Source: Pseudomonadota bacterium
GTDB taxonomy: Bacteria; Desulfobacterota; Syntrophia; Syntrophales; JADFWA01
Reading direction: 5' to 3'
Length of the DNA stretch: 7,120 bases
Assembly (NCBI GenBank): GCA_030610915.1
Contig: JAUWQS010000083.1
Span: forward strand, 1 to 7,120
Below, piece after piece: positions 1 to 4,254 of the stretch. Below the pieces are notes generated by a model, which was given only the letters and a program-made list of their open reading frames with translations, searched no databases and had not been told where the DNA came from. The position numbers were made by a program, and so were the translations under genes. How positions within the stretch are numbered: position 1 is the first letter of the stretch; the number at the start of each line of letters is the position of its first letter.

Positions 1-103
1 TTACCACCTCTCCTTCTTCCACGTTTTTTTTCATCAAAGGATCATCTTTTACCTCCTCTGAAAGCCCCTCATGATTCAATATTATGTTATCTTCGTTAAC
101 CAT
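1..103 (-). CDS. rpsA: Probable 30S ribosomal protein S1, N-terminal 34 codons (runs off the left edge)
   Basis: Reading leftward from an ATG at 103-101, 34 codons stay open to the window edge. The peptide begins MVNEDNIILNHEGL and continues with an acidic stretch ending EEGEVV. S1 proteins usually have a short acidic N-terminal leader followed by a first S1 (OB-fold) domain that opens with a GxVVxGxV-type sequence, so the visible residues fit the approach to that domain. Position also supports it: rpsA follows cmk in many proteobacteria, and this frame starts 163 bp after the cmk stop on the same strand. The start is supported by a strong Shine-Dalgarno sequence; an ATG eight bases upstream is followed at once by TAA. 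Too little is visible to prove S1; IspH or another protein is possible but less likely. Confidence 0.55.
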   Translation of the reverse strand, partial: MVNEDNIILNHEGLSEEVKDDPLMKKNVEEGEVV

Positions 104-112
104 TAACTCATT

Positions 113-119
113 CCCTCCT
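113..119 (-). promoter_or_regulatory. Strong Shine-Dalgarno site for the probable rpsA
   Basis: On the minus strand the sequence reads AGGAGGG, then nine bases, then the ATG at 103-101. This near-ideal ribosome binding site selects that ATG over the one at 111-109, which is too close to the site and hits TAA after two codons. Confidence 0.7.
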
Positions 120-166
120 GATATTTTCTAAAAAACCCTCCAACACTTCGCTCAACTAACACAGTG

Positions 167-196
167 ATAATAAAATATCAAGTTAATTGGTGTCCA
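167..196 (-). promoter_or_regulatory. Candidate sigma-70 promoter for the probable rpsA
   Basis: On the minus strand, TGGACA (five of six matches to TTGACA) at 196-191 is followed after 18 bases by TATTAT (five of six matches to TATAAT) at 172-167. Transcription would start around 160, giving a leader of about 55 bases before the rpsA start. The region is AT-rich, so a chance match is possible. If real, the S1 gene has its own promoter besides any read-through from cmk. Confidence 0.4.
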
Positions 197-246
197 TCTG
201 GAAATGAGGATTTTGGTTCAAGATCAAGGCATGCGAAAAAAAAGAC

Positions 247-276
247 CAAATTTCCAATTTCTAATTTCAATATTCC
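247..276 (-). repeat. AT-rich GAAATTGGAAATT-type repeat overlapping the cmk stop
   Basis: On the minus strand this reads GAATATTGAAATTAGAAATT followed by GGAAATTTGG. The same unit, with an extra AATAGAAA insertion, lies on the plus strand at 1134-1168, and a third copy on the minus strand at 1242-1268. The cmk stop codon (269-267) lies inside this copy, so the last coding bases of cmk and the repeat overlap. A run of eight T follows shortly after, but the only stem available is a weak A/T one, so I do not call a terminator. Confidence 0.7.
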
Positions 277-947
277 CGTTTGATAATCCTCATCATCCTC
301 TCAACGACATCCATTATGCCCATATCCGTAGAATCAATTATAATAGAATCGTCAGCCGGCTTAAGGGGAGCCATTCTCCTTTCACTATCCTGCCTGTCTC
401 TCACCATTAAATCTTTCTTAACCTCCCCAAAATCGATATCTTCTCTCCTTTCCATCAGTTCGGCGAATCTTCTCCTGCTCCGCTCATCAAGATTTGCATC
501 TAAGAAAAACTTGAAATCGGCGTCGGGAAATACCACCGTCCCCATATCTCTACCCTCGGCAACGATACCACCGTCTTTTCCTGTTTCCCTCTGCAAAGAG
601 AGCAGAAACTTTCTGACAACGGGGACACCTGAAACTCTTGAAGCAAGCATCCCTGTTTTCTGAGTTCTGATCTTTTGAGTAACATCCTCATCATCCACAA
701 TGATCTTAAAATTGCCATCCACAATTTTCAGGGAAACTTCAATTTTCTCACACAGACCTGAAAGTTGCTTTTCATCATCGGCGGATATTCCAGCCTCCGC
801 CACCTTCAAGGCAAAGGCCCTGTAAATGGCGCCTGTATCTAAATAGAGATAAGAGAGTCTCCCCGCAAGAATCTTACTTACCGTGCTCTTTCCCGCGCCG
901 GCGGGACCATCGATAGTTATTACCAATCGTTTTTTATTTTTCATCAT
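267..947 (-). CDS. cmk: Cytidylate kinase (CMP/dCMP kinase)
   Basis: This cytosolic enzyme phosphorylates CMP and dCMP with ATP, feeding CTP and dCTP synthesis. The 226-residue product has the normal bacterial Cmk length and all the expected landmarks: the P-loop DGPAGAGKS at residues 13-21, the YLDTGAIYRA substrate motif at 35-44, EGRDMGTVVFPDADFKFFLDA at about 131-151, and the lid/nucleotide segment RDRQDSERRMAPLKPADD at 183-200, followed by IIIDST. It sits upstream of the probable rpsA on the same strand, a common arrangement. Two adjacent ATG codons are possible starts (947 and 944). An AGG lies directly before the first, giving almost no spacing, so the second may be used; the difference is one residue. 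The stop codon lies within a copy of a dispersed AT-rich repeat. The identification is secure. Confidence 0.96.
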   Translation of the reverse strand: MMKNKKRLVITIDGPAGAGKSTVSKILAGRLSYLYLDTGAIYRAFALKVAEAGISADDEKQLSGLCEKIEVSLKIVDGNFKIIVDDEDVTQKIRTQKTGMLASRVSGVPVVRKFLLSLQRETGKDGGIVAEGRDMGTVVFPDADFKFFLDANLDERSRRRFAELMERREDIDFGEVKKDLMVRDRQDSERRMAPLKPADDSIIIDSTDMGIMDVVERMMRIIKREY

Positions 948-1064
948 CCTGCGTGGACTGTACTAAATAATATCGATGTATCCGTAAAAAACCGGTTTTG
1001 CCCACTCAAAGAACATTTCGGGTATACCGGCAAACTCGCGCTGCAGACAGGAACACGGAGAAAA

Positions 1065-1337
1065 GGTATCAGCTCAATAAATAGGGGATTACATTTTTAA
1101 AGTGTTGGTCTCGATCCACGGTAAGCGTTTACTGAATATTGAAATTAGAAAATAGAAATTGGAAATTCGACCTTCATGCTTTTGTACGACTCGACTGAGC
1201 TCACGCCGAAGTCTGTCAACTCGTAAATTCGTTTCATCTCTCCCAAATTTCTAATTTCCAATTTCAAGCCGTGAATGGCTAAGATTCACAATCACTTTTA
1301 CATACCGGAGTTTGCCCCTATTTATTGAGCTGATACC
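1065..1337. mobile_element. 273-bp MITE-like element with perfect 23-bp terminal inverted repeats
   Basis: The left end (1065-1087) begins GGTATCAGCTCAATAAAT and runs into AGGGG. The right end (1315-1337) is its exact reverse complement over 23 bases. No ORF lies inside, so any movement would depend on a transposase made elsewhere. Flanking bases offer only AAA on both sides (1062-1064, 1338-1340), which does not prove a target duplication. The inner part carries a second inverted pair of AT-rich repeats and a small GTGAAT/ATTCAC hairpin at 1271-1289. The same end sequence recurs at 3260, 3493 and 3568, which supports a dispersed family. Confidence 0.75.
1134..1268. repeat. Inverted pair of AT-rich GAAATTGGAAATT-type repeats
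   Basis: The plus-strand copy at 1134-1168 reads GAATATTGAAATTAGAAA and continues to GAAATTGGAAATT. The minus-strand copy at 1242-1268 reads, on its own strand, TTGAAATTGGAAATTAGAAA and then TTTGG. The two face each other across about 70 bases inside the 1065-1337 element. Both resemble the copy at the cmk stop (247-276). Confidence 0.65.
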
Positions 1338-1359
1338 AAACTGTTTTGCATGGAAGTTT

Positions 1360-1444
1360 GTAGGGTGGATTAAGCGTAGCGAATCCACCGAAAACTCTGA
1401 TCGCTCAGGTGGATTCGTCTCTTACGCTCCTTAATCCACCCTAC
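1360..1444. repeat. Imperfect palindrome, GTAGGGTGGATTAAG type
   Basis: The left arm at 1360-1389 starts GTAGGGTGGATTAAGCG and ends GAATCCACC. The right arm at 1408-1444 starts GGTGGATTCG and ends CTTAATCCACCCTAC. The arms pair over most of their length with a few unpaired bases in the right arm, and would form a long stem in RNA or single-stranded DNA. The GTAGGGTGG outer arm is shared with the hairpin at 3370-3422. This type resembles REP-like palindromes common in intergenic DNA of environmental bacteria. No U-tract suggests a dedicated terminator. Confidence 0.75.
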
Positions 1445-1459
1445 GAACTGGATGCGACC

Positions 1460-1498
1460 AACCGTTGAACCGTTGTGAACCGTGAACCTGACAACCTG
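1460..1498 (+). repeat. GTGAACC-type repeat, copy sharing 19 bases with 3610-3628
   Basis: This stretch is a series of AACCGTTGAACCGTTGTGAA-like units ending in CCGTGAACCTGACAACCTG (1480-1498). That 19-base end is identical to 3610-3628 in the other repeat island, on the same strand. Related GTGAACC / GGTTCAC units occur at 2786-2872 and 3328-3345. Confidence 0.65.
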
Positions 1499-1551
1499 AG
1501 TGGTTAAAGGAAAAGCGACTTTCTTTTCAACCTGTTTTATATTTGACAGTC

Positions 1552-1694
1552 TCGTAAAAAGTCGGAAAAATACTCTTTTGTCATTCTGAGCGATAGCGAA
1601 GAATCTGATATCATTGAGATTCTTCGTCGCTTCGCTCCTCAGAATGACAGGGACGAAGGGCTCCTCAGAATGACACTGCGTGGACTTTTTACGA
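1552..1694. repeat. Nested inverted-repeat element, GTCATTCTGAGCG type
   Basis: The outer arms are a perfect 12-base pair: TCGTAAAAAGTC at 1552-1563 and GACTTTTTACGA at 1683-1694. Inside is a long hairpin with left arm 1579-1606 (TGTCATTCTGAGCGATAGCG onward) and right arm 1617-1649, which ends CTCAGAATGACA. A partial extra copy of the right arm, GCTCCTCAGAATGACA, follows at 1660-1675 as a direct repeat of 1634-1649. No coding potential is visible. The right end overlaps an ATG at 1670 that is in frame with rlmN, which could mislead automated start calling. Confidence 0.75.
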
Positions 1695-1726
1695 TTTCAT
1701 CATATTTTACACTACCAAAGAACTGC

Positions 1727-2776
1727 GTGGATAAACATAATCTTAAGGACATGAACCTAAAAGAGATCGAGGGATTCATATCAGATCTCGGAAAGGAGAA
1801 ATACAGGGCAAAGCAAGTCATGAAATGGATGTATCAATCCGGCGCTACATCCTTTGATGAGATGACGGATATTTCAAAAGATTTCAGAACCAGATTAAAC
1901 GCCCTTGCAAAGATAAGCAGCCTTGAAATTGCAAAAATCCAGACATCTCGAGACGGCACCCAAAAAGCGCTCTTTAAACTAAATGATGGCAATTTTATCG
2001 AAAGCGTTCTTATCCCGGGAAAGAATCATTGGACATTGTGTGTATCCACACAGGTTGGATGCAAAATGGGGTGCAGGTTTTGTTTCACCGGCAAATGTGA
2101 TTTCAAGAGAGATCTTCTACCTTCCGAAATAACTGATCAGATTACCATGCTCCGCTTCAACACACCTTATGGGAAGGATATCAAGAACATCGTCATAATG
2201 GGAATGGGAGAGCCTCTGGAAAATTACGATAATACACTAAAGGCTATAAAGATCATCACCGCCGACTGTGGCCTGGCCATCTCGAATAGAAGGATTACCT
2301 TGTCTACCTGCGGGATTGTGCCCATGATTCGCGCCTTAGGAGAGGATGCATCTGTCAATCTTGCCGTATCCTTGAACGCCCCGGATAATGAAACGAGAAA
2401 TTTTCTTATGCCGATCAACAAAAAATATCCCCTTGAGGCCCTTATCGATGCCTGTCTGAAATATCCAATGCCACGGCGCAGAAGAATCACCTTTGAATAT
2501 GTTTTGATTGAAGGGGTAAACGCCTCTCTAAAAGATGCCGGAAGTTTGGCCAGACTGCTTCGGGGGCTGCGTTGCAAGCTCAACCTTATTCCCTTCAATG
2601 AGTACCCCGAATCAGAGTTCAGAGCGCCTGCACAGACAGATATTGAAGCCTTTCGCGACGTTCTTGTTAAGCATAACTACACCGCCGTCATCCGCGCCAG
2701 CAGAGGTGGAGACATTCTCGCCGCCTGCGGACAGCTGAGCGACAGGGAAAACAAAACCGGAGGGGATAATGTGTAA
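1727..2776 (+). CDS. rlmN: Dual-specificity 23S rRNA (A2503)/tRNA (A37) C2-methyltransferase
   Basis: RlmN is a cytosolic radical-SAM enzyme that methylates C2 of A2503 in 23S rRNA and A37 in some tRNAs, tuning the peptidyl-transferase centre and decoding. Numbered from the GTG start (349 residues), the 4Fe-4S motif CxxxCxxC has Cys112, Cys116 and Cys119. The two methyl-transfer cysteines are Cys105 (TLCVSTQVGC) and Cys334 (AACGQL), and the SAM-binding GMGEPL lies at 159-164. The N-terminal segment KYRAKQVMKWMYQSGATSF is typical of the family. I prefer GTG 1727 because NLKDM just after it aligns with the conserved NLxDL opening of RlmN. ATG 1751 would remove that segment, and its AAGGA is only one base away. 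The frame stays open to an ATG at 1670, but that stretch is repeat DNA. The gene is solitary. Cfr is less likely on overall similarity. Confidence 0.93.
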   Translation: MDKHNLKDMNLKEIEGFISDLGKEKYRAKQVMKWMYQSGATSFDEMTDISKDFRTRLNALAKISSLEIAKIQTSRDGTQKALFKLNDGNFIESVLIPGKNHWTLCVSTQVGCKMGCRFCFTGKCDFKRDLLPSEITDQITMLRFNTPYGKDIKNIVIMGMGEPLENYDNTLKAIKIITADCGLAISNRRITLSTCGIVPMIRALGEDASVNLAVSLNAPDNETRNFLMPINKKYPLEALIDACLKYPMPRRRRITFEYVLIEGVNASLKDAGSLARLLRGLRCKLNLIPFNEYPESEFRAPAQTDIEAFRDVLVKHNYTAVIRASRGGDILAACGQLSDRENKTGGDNV

Positions 2777-2785
2777 AAAGAAAAG

Positions 2786-2872
2786 GTAACCGTTCACGGT
2801 TTACAGTTATCGGTTCACGGTTGGGAAAAACTGTGAACTGTGAACTGTGAACCGACAACCGTGAACGGTTAC
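2786..2872. repeat. Long GTGAACC-type palindrome just after rlmN
   Basis: Perfect 16-base arms GTAACCGTTCACGGTT (2786-2801) and AACCGTGAACGGTTAC (2857-2872) enclose a second, imperfect pair based on CGGTTCACGG and GTGAACCG. The centre contains three tandem CTGTGAA heptamers (2831-2851). It starts 10 bases after the rlmN stop and could fold in the rlmN message, but no run of T follows. Confidence 0.75.
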
Positions 2873-2929
2873 AAGAAAAGATCGGATATACTCTACACCG
2901 CCACAGTCAGGGCTGAAGGAATATTATTT

Positions 2930-3206
2930 GGCTCTTCCGCAGAATCTGTGGGTAACGTTTGGTTCTGGTAAATCGCTAAGCTCTTGATATAAAGCAACTT
3001 CAAGCAAATCGAAGCTGCGAAAACCGTATGATTTTCTGGTAGTGAGTTGGTAATCTTCAAAATTTGTAGCCTTTTTCTTTAACTGAGTTACCCACAGTCA
3101 CGCCCGCCCGCTTATATCAAGAGCCGCGGGCGTGGTTGTGGATAACTCAGTATTACGCATTTATCTCAGGATCCTAAAAATCACCCACAGATTCTGCGGA
3201 AGAGCC
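2930..3206. mobile_element. 277-bp non-autonomous element with perfect 24-bp TIRs, possibly ISL3-like
   Basis: The left end (2930-2953) starts GGCTCTTCCGCAGAATCTG and ends TGGGT; the right end (3183-3206) is its exact 24-base reverse complement. TTATTT lies directly outside both ends (2924-2929 and 3207-3212), consistent with a 6-bp target duplication, although the flanks are AT-rich. Inside there is no ORF. Inverted copies of internal motifs occur: CTGTGGGTAAC at 2946-2956 against 3087-3097, and GCTCTTGATATAA at 2980-2992 against 3112-3124. The GGCTCTTC end resembles ISL3-family ends as I recall them, but that family usually makes 8-bp duplications, so the family is unproven. Confidence 0.8.
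3082..3151. repeat. Strong hairpin inside the 277-bp element
   Basis: The 26-base arms 3082-3107 (ACTGAGTTACCCACA onward, ending CACGCCCGC) and 3126-3151 pair with three mismatches around an 18-base loop. The loop holds TTATATCAAGAGC, the inverse of 2980-2992. The arms repeat the CCCACA motif of the element ends, which suggests extra transposase-binding sites or a folded single-stranded form. Confidence 0.7.
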
Positions 3207-3220
3207 TTATTTATCAGTAC

Positions 3221-3240
3221 GGGCGAAAAATCTTTCGCCC
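3221..3240. repeat. GGGCGAAA stem-loop
   Basis: GGGCGAAA and TTTCGCCC form a perfect 8-bp stem with an AATC loop, starting 14 bases after the 277-bp element. It is of the same GC-rich short-hairpin kind as the GGGCGACT hairpin at 3542-3559. Confidence 0.65.
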
Positions 3241-3327
3241 CTGCCTTCTACATTCAGCCGTATCAGCTCAACAAATCAGGGTAGGGGAGGTTTTAACCTC
3301 CCAATATGGTAACTACACAGGTTCAAG

Positions 3328-3345
3328 GGTTCACGGTTCACGGTT
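3328..3345 (+). repeat. Short tandem of GGTTCAC heptamers
   Basis: Two complete GGTTCAC units and a partial third (GGTT) lie head to tail. On the other strand this is GTGAACC, the core unit of the repeats at 1460-1498, 2786-2872 and 3610-3628. Confidence 0.6.
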
Positions 3346-3369
3346 TCCGAGCGATGGAAATTGAACATT

Positions 3370-3422
3370 GTAGGGTGGGGTTTTATACCCCACCGGCGGT
3401 GGCATATAAAACGCCACCCTAC
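3370..3422. repeat. GTAGGGTGG hairpin
   Basis: The left arm at 3370-3387 (GTAGGGTGGGGTTTTATA) pairs with the right arm at 3405-3422 over 17 of 18 bases; the loop holds a further CCCCACC / GGTGG stretch. The GTAGGGTGG outer arm is shared with the palindrome at 1360-1444. Confidence 0.75.
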
Positions 3423-3492
3423 ACGCCCACATCGGGGGATTAAAACCTCCTCTACCCTAATCCGAACAAGCCGGAAACAAGAAAGGGTTCAA

Positions 3493-3586
3493 GGTATCAG
3501 CTCAATAAATTAGGGTAGGGGAGGTTTTAACTTCCCAATGTGGGCGACTAAAGTCGCCCCTACCCCTATTTATTGAGCTATTACGG
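3493..3586. repeat. Short AGCTCAATAAAT-ended element
   Basis: The left end GGTATCAGCTCAATAAAT (3493-3510) is identical to the end of the 1065-1337 element. AGCTCAATAAAT is exactly inverted at 3568-3579, and the GGGTAGGGG / CCCCTACCC parts inside extend the pairing imperfectly. A perfect 8-bp stem GGGCGACT / AGTCGCCC (3542-3559) lies in the middle. It could be a much shortened relative of the 273-bp element, or the right part of the 3258-3586 composite. Confidence 0.6.
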
Positions 3587-3609
3587 TTCAAGGTTGATTG
3601 TTTTTTAAC

Positions 3610-3628
3610 CCGTGAACCTGACAACCTG
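3610..3628 (+). repeat. 19-base direct repeat shared with the first island
   Basis: CCGTGAACCTGACAACCTG here is identical to 1480-1498, on the same strand and on the other side of rlmN. Confidence 0.7.
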
Positions 3629-3652
3629 GTAATTACGTTTCTTTTCAAAAAG

Positions 3653-4201
3653 CTAAGCTGTTACGACAATCTTAAAAATTTCTCTTGCTTTCTCATTTTC
3701 CGCAGTCTTAAGCAATTCGAACAGGGCCATCTCCGTGCTTGTCAGGCTTGCGCCACTGTTCTTCATCTTCTTTAGAGCGATATCTCTGTTTCTTACTGTT
3801 CTCGAAGATACGGCGTCTGCGACAATCTGAACTTCATAGCCTTCAATATCCAGCATGTCCATTGCCGTCAGGTAAACGCAAACATGCGCTTCAATTCCAG
3901 CAAGCAGTATCTGCTTCCGGTTCAGCGTTCCAAGCTCCCGCATAAAGCGCTCACTGCCACAGCAACTGAAACTGGTCTTGCTTATATGCTGAATATCAGA
4001 AACGAGATTGTCGATCTCAGGTATCGTCTGACCAAGTTTTTCGGGGATCTGTTCCGTTACGATAATGGGTACTCCCAGGACCCTGGATCCCTTGATTATC
4101 TTTTTGGCGTTTTCGAAAAGCCTGTCTTTTTCATACATCGATTGGGCGAGACTGCCCTGGATATCGATAACAATTAAAACGGTATTTCCCGGAGTAAGCA
4201 T
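3653..4201 (-). CDS. Isochorismatase-family cysteine hydrolase (ISOC1/ISOC2-like)
   Basis: The 182-residue product is a single cysteine-hydrolase domain of the isochorismatase superfamily, probably cytosolic. The catalytic triad is visible: Asp13 in VLIVIDIQG, Lys75 in ISKTSFSCC, and the nucleophile Cys108 in GIEAHVCVYLTAMDML. The segments VTEQIPEKLG, VADAVSSR and GASLTSTEMALFELL resemble the ISOC1/ISOC2 branch, whose natural substrate is poorly known; nicotinamidase or true isochorismatase activity is not implied. No signal peptide or membrane segment is seen. It begins 53 bp after the mnhD stop on the same strand with no obvious terminator between, so it may be the last gene of the Mrp operon. 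Its ribosome binding site is weak (AAAGG about 12 bases before the ATG). The family is confident, the function unknown. Confidence 0.9.
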   Translation of the reverse strand: MLTPGNTVLIVIDIQGSLAQSMYEKDRLFENAKKIIKGSRVLGVPIIVTEQIPEKLGQTIPEIDNLVSDIQHISKTSFSCCGSERFMRELGTLNRKQILLAGIEAHVCVYLTAMDMLDIEGYEVQIVADAVSSRTVRNRDIALKKMKNSGASLTSTEMALFELLKTAENEKAREIFKIVVTA

Positions 4202-4254
4202 ATAGACAGTAAGCCTTTTTAAGGGGAGTAAAAAAACAGGATATTCCCAGGCAC

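Larger units (their letters stand above)
948..1726. other. Gene-free intergenic region filled with inverted repeats
   Basis: The 779 bases between the divergent cmk and rlmN genes contain no credible coding region. They hold, left to right, about 115 bases without obvious structure, a MITE-like element (1065-1337), a GTAGGGTGG-type hairpin (1360-1444), a GTGAACC-type repeat (1460-1498), and a nested hairpin element (1552-1694). Promoters for both flanking genes should lie here. A perfect TTGACA occurs at 1543-1548 on the plus strand, but without a good -10 box. Confidence 0.8.
3258..3586. repeat. Composite of nested GGGTAGGGGAGG-type inverted repeats
   Basis: The outer ends pair imperfectly (25 of 30 bases): the left end (3258-3287) begins CCGTATCAGCTCAACAAAT and the right end (3557-3586) is its rough inverse, finishing GAGCTATTACGG. 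Within are three copies of a unit based on GGGTAGGGGAGGTTTTAAC: plus strand at about 3279-3308, minus strand at about 3424-3466, plus strand at about 3512-3545. A GTAGGGTGG hairpin (3370-3422) and a GGTTCAC heptamer tract (3328-3345) lie between them. The first copy carries an 8-bp stem, GGGAGGTT / AACCTCCC (3285-3302). It looks like repeated insertion of related palindromes. Confidence 0.65.
2777..3652. other. Gene-free intergenic region: second repeat island
   Basis: The 876 bases between the convergent rlmN and isochorismatase-like genes contain no plausible coding region. Almost all of it is assigned to repeats: a GTGAACC-type palindrome (2786-2872), an element with 24-bp terminal inverted repeats (2930-3206), a GGGCGAAA hairpin (3221-3240), a composite of nested GGGTAGGGG-type repeats (3258-3586), and a 19-base repeat shared with the first island (3610-3628). 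No hairpin here has a clear U-tract, so I cannot point to a specific terminator for either flanking gene, though the hairpins could stop transcription. Confidence 0.85.

Noticed and set aside
225..260. Intrinsic terminator after cmk (T-rich run on the minus strand).
   Set aside because: The only stem before the T-run is a short A/T pairing without G/C support, too weak to call.
1543..1572. Perfect TTGACA as a -35 box for rlmN.
   Set aside because: No acceptable -10 hexamer occurs 16-18 bases downstream, and the site is over 150 bases from the gene with a long hairpin between.
949..1686. 11-base direct repeat CTGCGTGGACT at 949-959 and 1676-1686 flanking most of the first island, with CTGCGTGGA again at 1723-1731, suggesting a target duplication.
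   Set aside because: In a 7-kb window several 11-base repeats are expected by chance, and no inverted ends lie just inside these sites.
2786..2880. Intrinsic terminator of rlmN.
   Set aside because: The palindrome is strong, but the bases after it are AAGAAAAG rather than a T-run, so it is better described as a dispersed repeat that might secondarily affect transcription.
2777..3652. Possible CRISPR array in the repeat-rich island.
   Set aside because: The repeats differ in length and sequence, alternate in orientation and lack regular spacers; no cas gene is present.
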